Below the pieces are notes generated by a model, which did no database searches, was not told where the DNA came from, and worked only from the letters and a program-made list of their open reading frames with translations. From NCBI GenBank assembly GCA_051010095.1, contig JBPCVX010000148.1, positions 1 to 6,088 of the forward strand: DNA of 6,088 nt, written 5' to 3'. This document shows, in pieces, positions 5,973 to 6,088 of this stretch (its first letter is position 1; each line of letters begins with the position of its first letter). Source of the DNA: CAJQND01 sp051010095 (GTDB lineage: Bacteria; Pseudomonadota; Alphaproteobacteria; Rhizobiales; CAJQND01). The position numbers and the translations under genes are program-made.

Positions 5973-6088
5973 TGGATGTTGTGTATTGGAAAACCAAACG
6001 CTCATCTGGATGTATGATTTTAAAGACAGCCTGAGACATAAGGGCTGCTTCATGGAAACCAGATAAAATGAGCTTGAGTTTACCGGGA
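5938..6088 (-). CDS. Ferredoxin/flavodoxin-NADP reductase, thioredoxin-reductase-like, C-terminus only
   Basis: The last 49 codons before a TAG at 5938-5940; the rest lies beyond the right edge. The reading frame is open to the edge and gives PGKLKLILSGFHEAALM, then FKIIHPDERLVFQYTTSST and a lysine-rich KLQKKLGVK end. In thioredoxin-reductase-like (YumC/type 2) ferredoxin-NADP reductases, the PGKLKLIL-SGFHEAALM segment follows the FAD-binding GD motif and contacts the flavin. The Tyr-Thr-Thr-Ser-Ser-rich tail is typical of the alphaproteobacterial branch, such as the Rhodopseudomonas palustris enzyme. The enzyme moves electrons between NADPH and ferredoxin or flavodoxin in the cytoplasm. It is separated from the hydrolase gene by 108 bases holding a new promoter, so it is probably a separate transcription unit. 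Assignment rests on the C-terminal motifs alone. Confidence 0.82.
   Translation of the reverse strand, partial: PGKLKLILSGFHEAALMSQAVFKIIHPDERLVFQYTTSSTKLQKKLGVK

Noticed and set aside
5826..6053. 75-residue open frame on the minus strand across the intergenic region
   Set aside because: It runs out of frame through the end of the reductase gene, the promoter and the start of the hydrolase, has no ribosome site and shows no protein family character. The overlapping frame has recognisable reductase motifs instead.

Overview
This window looks like chromosomal DNA of an alphaproteobacterium, probably of the Rhizobiales/Hyphomicrobiales type. The reasons are the style of the proteins, the ferredoxin-NADP reductase C-terminus at the right edge, and the four-gene GldA/GldF/GldG/DUF4340 ABC operon in its proteobacterial form. 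Genus cannot be told from the sequence. Every supported gene lies on the minus strand, so transcription runs from position 6088 towards position 1.

Right part (5938-6088): the last 49 codons of a thioredoxin-reductase-like ferredoxin/flavodoxin-NADP reductase. Its stop codon lies inside a long imperfect hairpin (5921-5972). The short intergenic region that follows carries a promoter-like pair of boxes. A 20-bp palindrome, ACATTC-N8-GAATGT, fills the spacer between them. Its core fits the ATTC-N8-GAAT pattern I recall for the persulfide-sensing ArsR-family repressor SqrR/BigR.

Middle part (4094-5829): directly downstream of this promoter is a Tat-exported metallo-beta-lactamase-fold hydrolase, broken by an apparent one-base deletion near 5583-5586. 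After it comes a TauE/SafE-family membrane exporter. The operator, hydrolase and exporter together suggest a small inducible module, possibly linked to sulfur or persulfide handling. That link is inference.

Left part (1-4017): a tightly packed operon with overlapping genes encodes an ABC-2 type export system. The order is ATPase (GldA-like), six-helix permease (GldF-like), large membrane-anchored GldG-like auxiliary protein, and a DUF4340 membrane-anchored protein cut by the window edge. The overlaps (8 nt, 1 nt TGATG, 4 nt ATGA), each with a good Shine-Dalgarno site, point to translational coupling and one complex. Its substrate is unknown outside gliding Bacteroidetes.

No RNA genes, insertion sequences, CRISPR arrays or attachment sites were seen. 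There is no gene-free stretch longer than about 110 bases.
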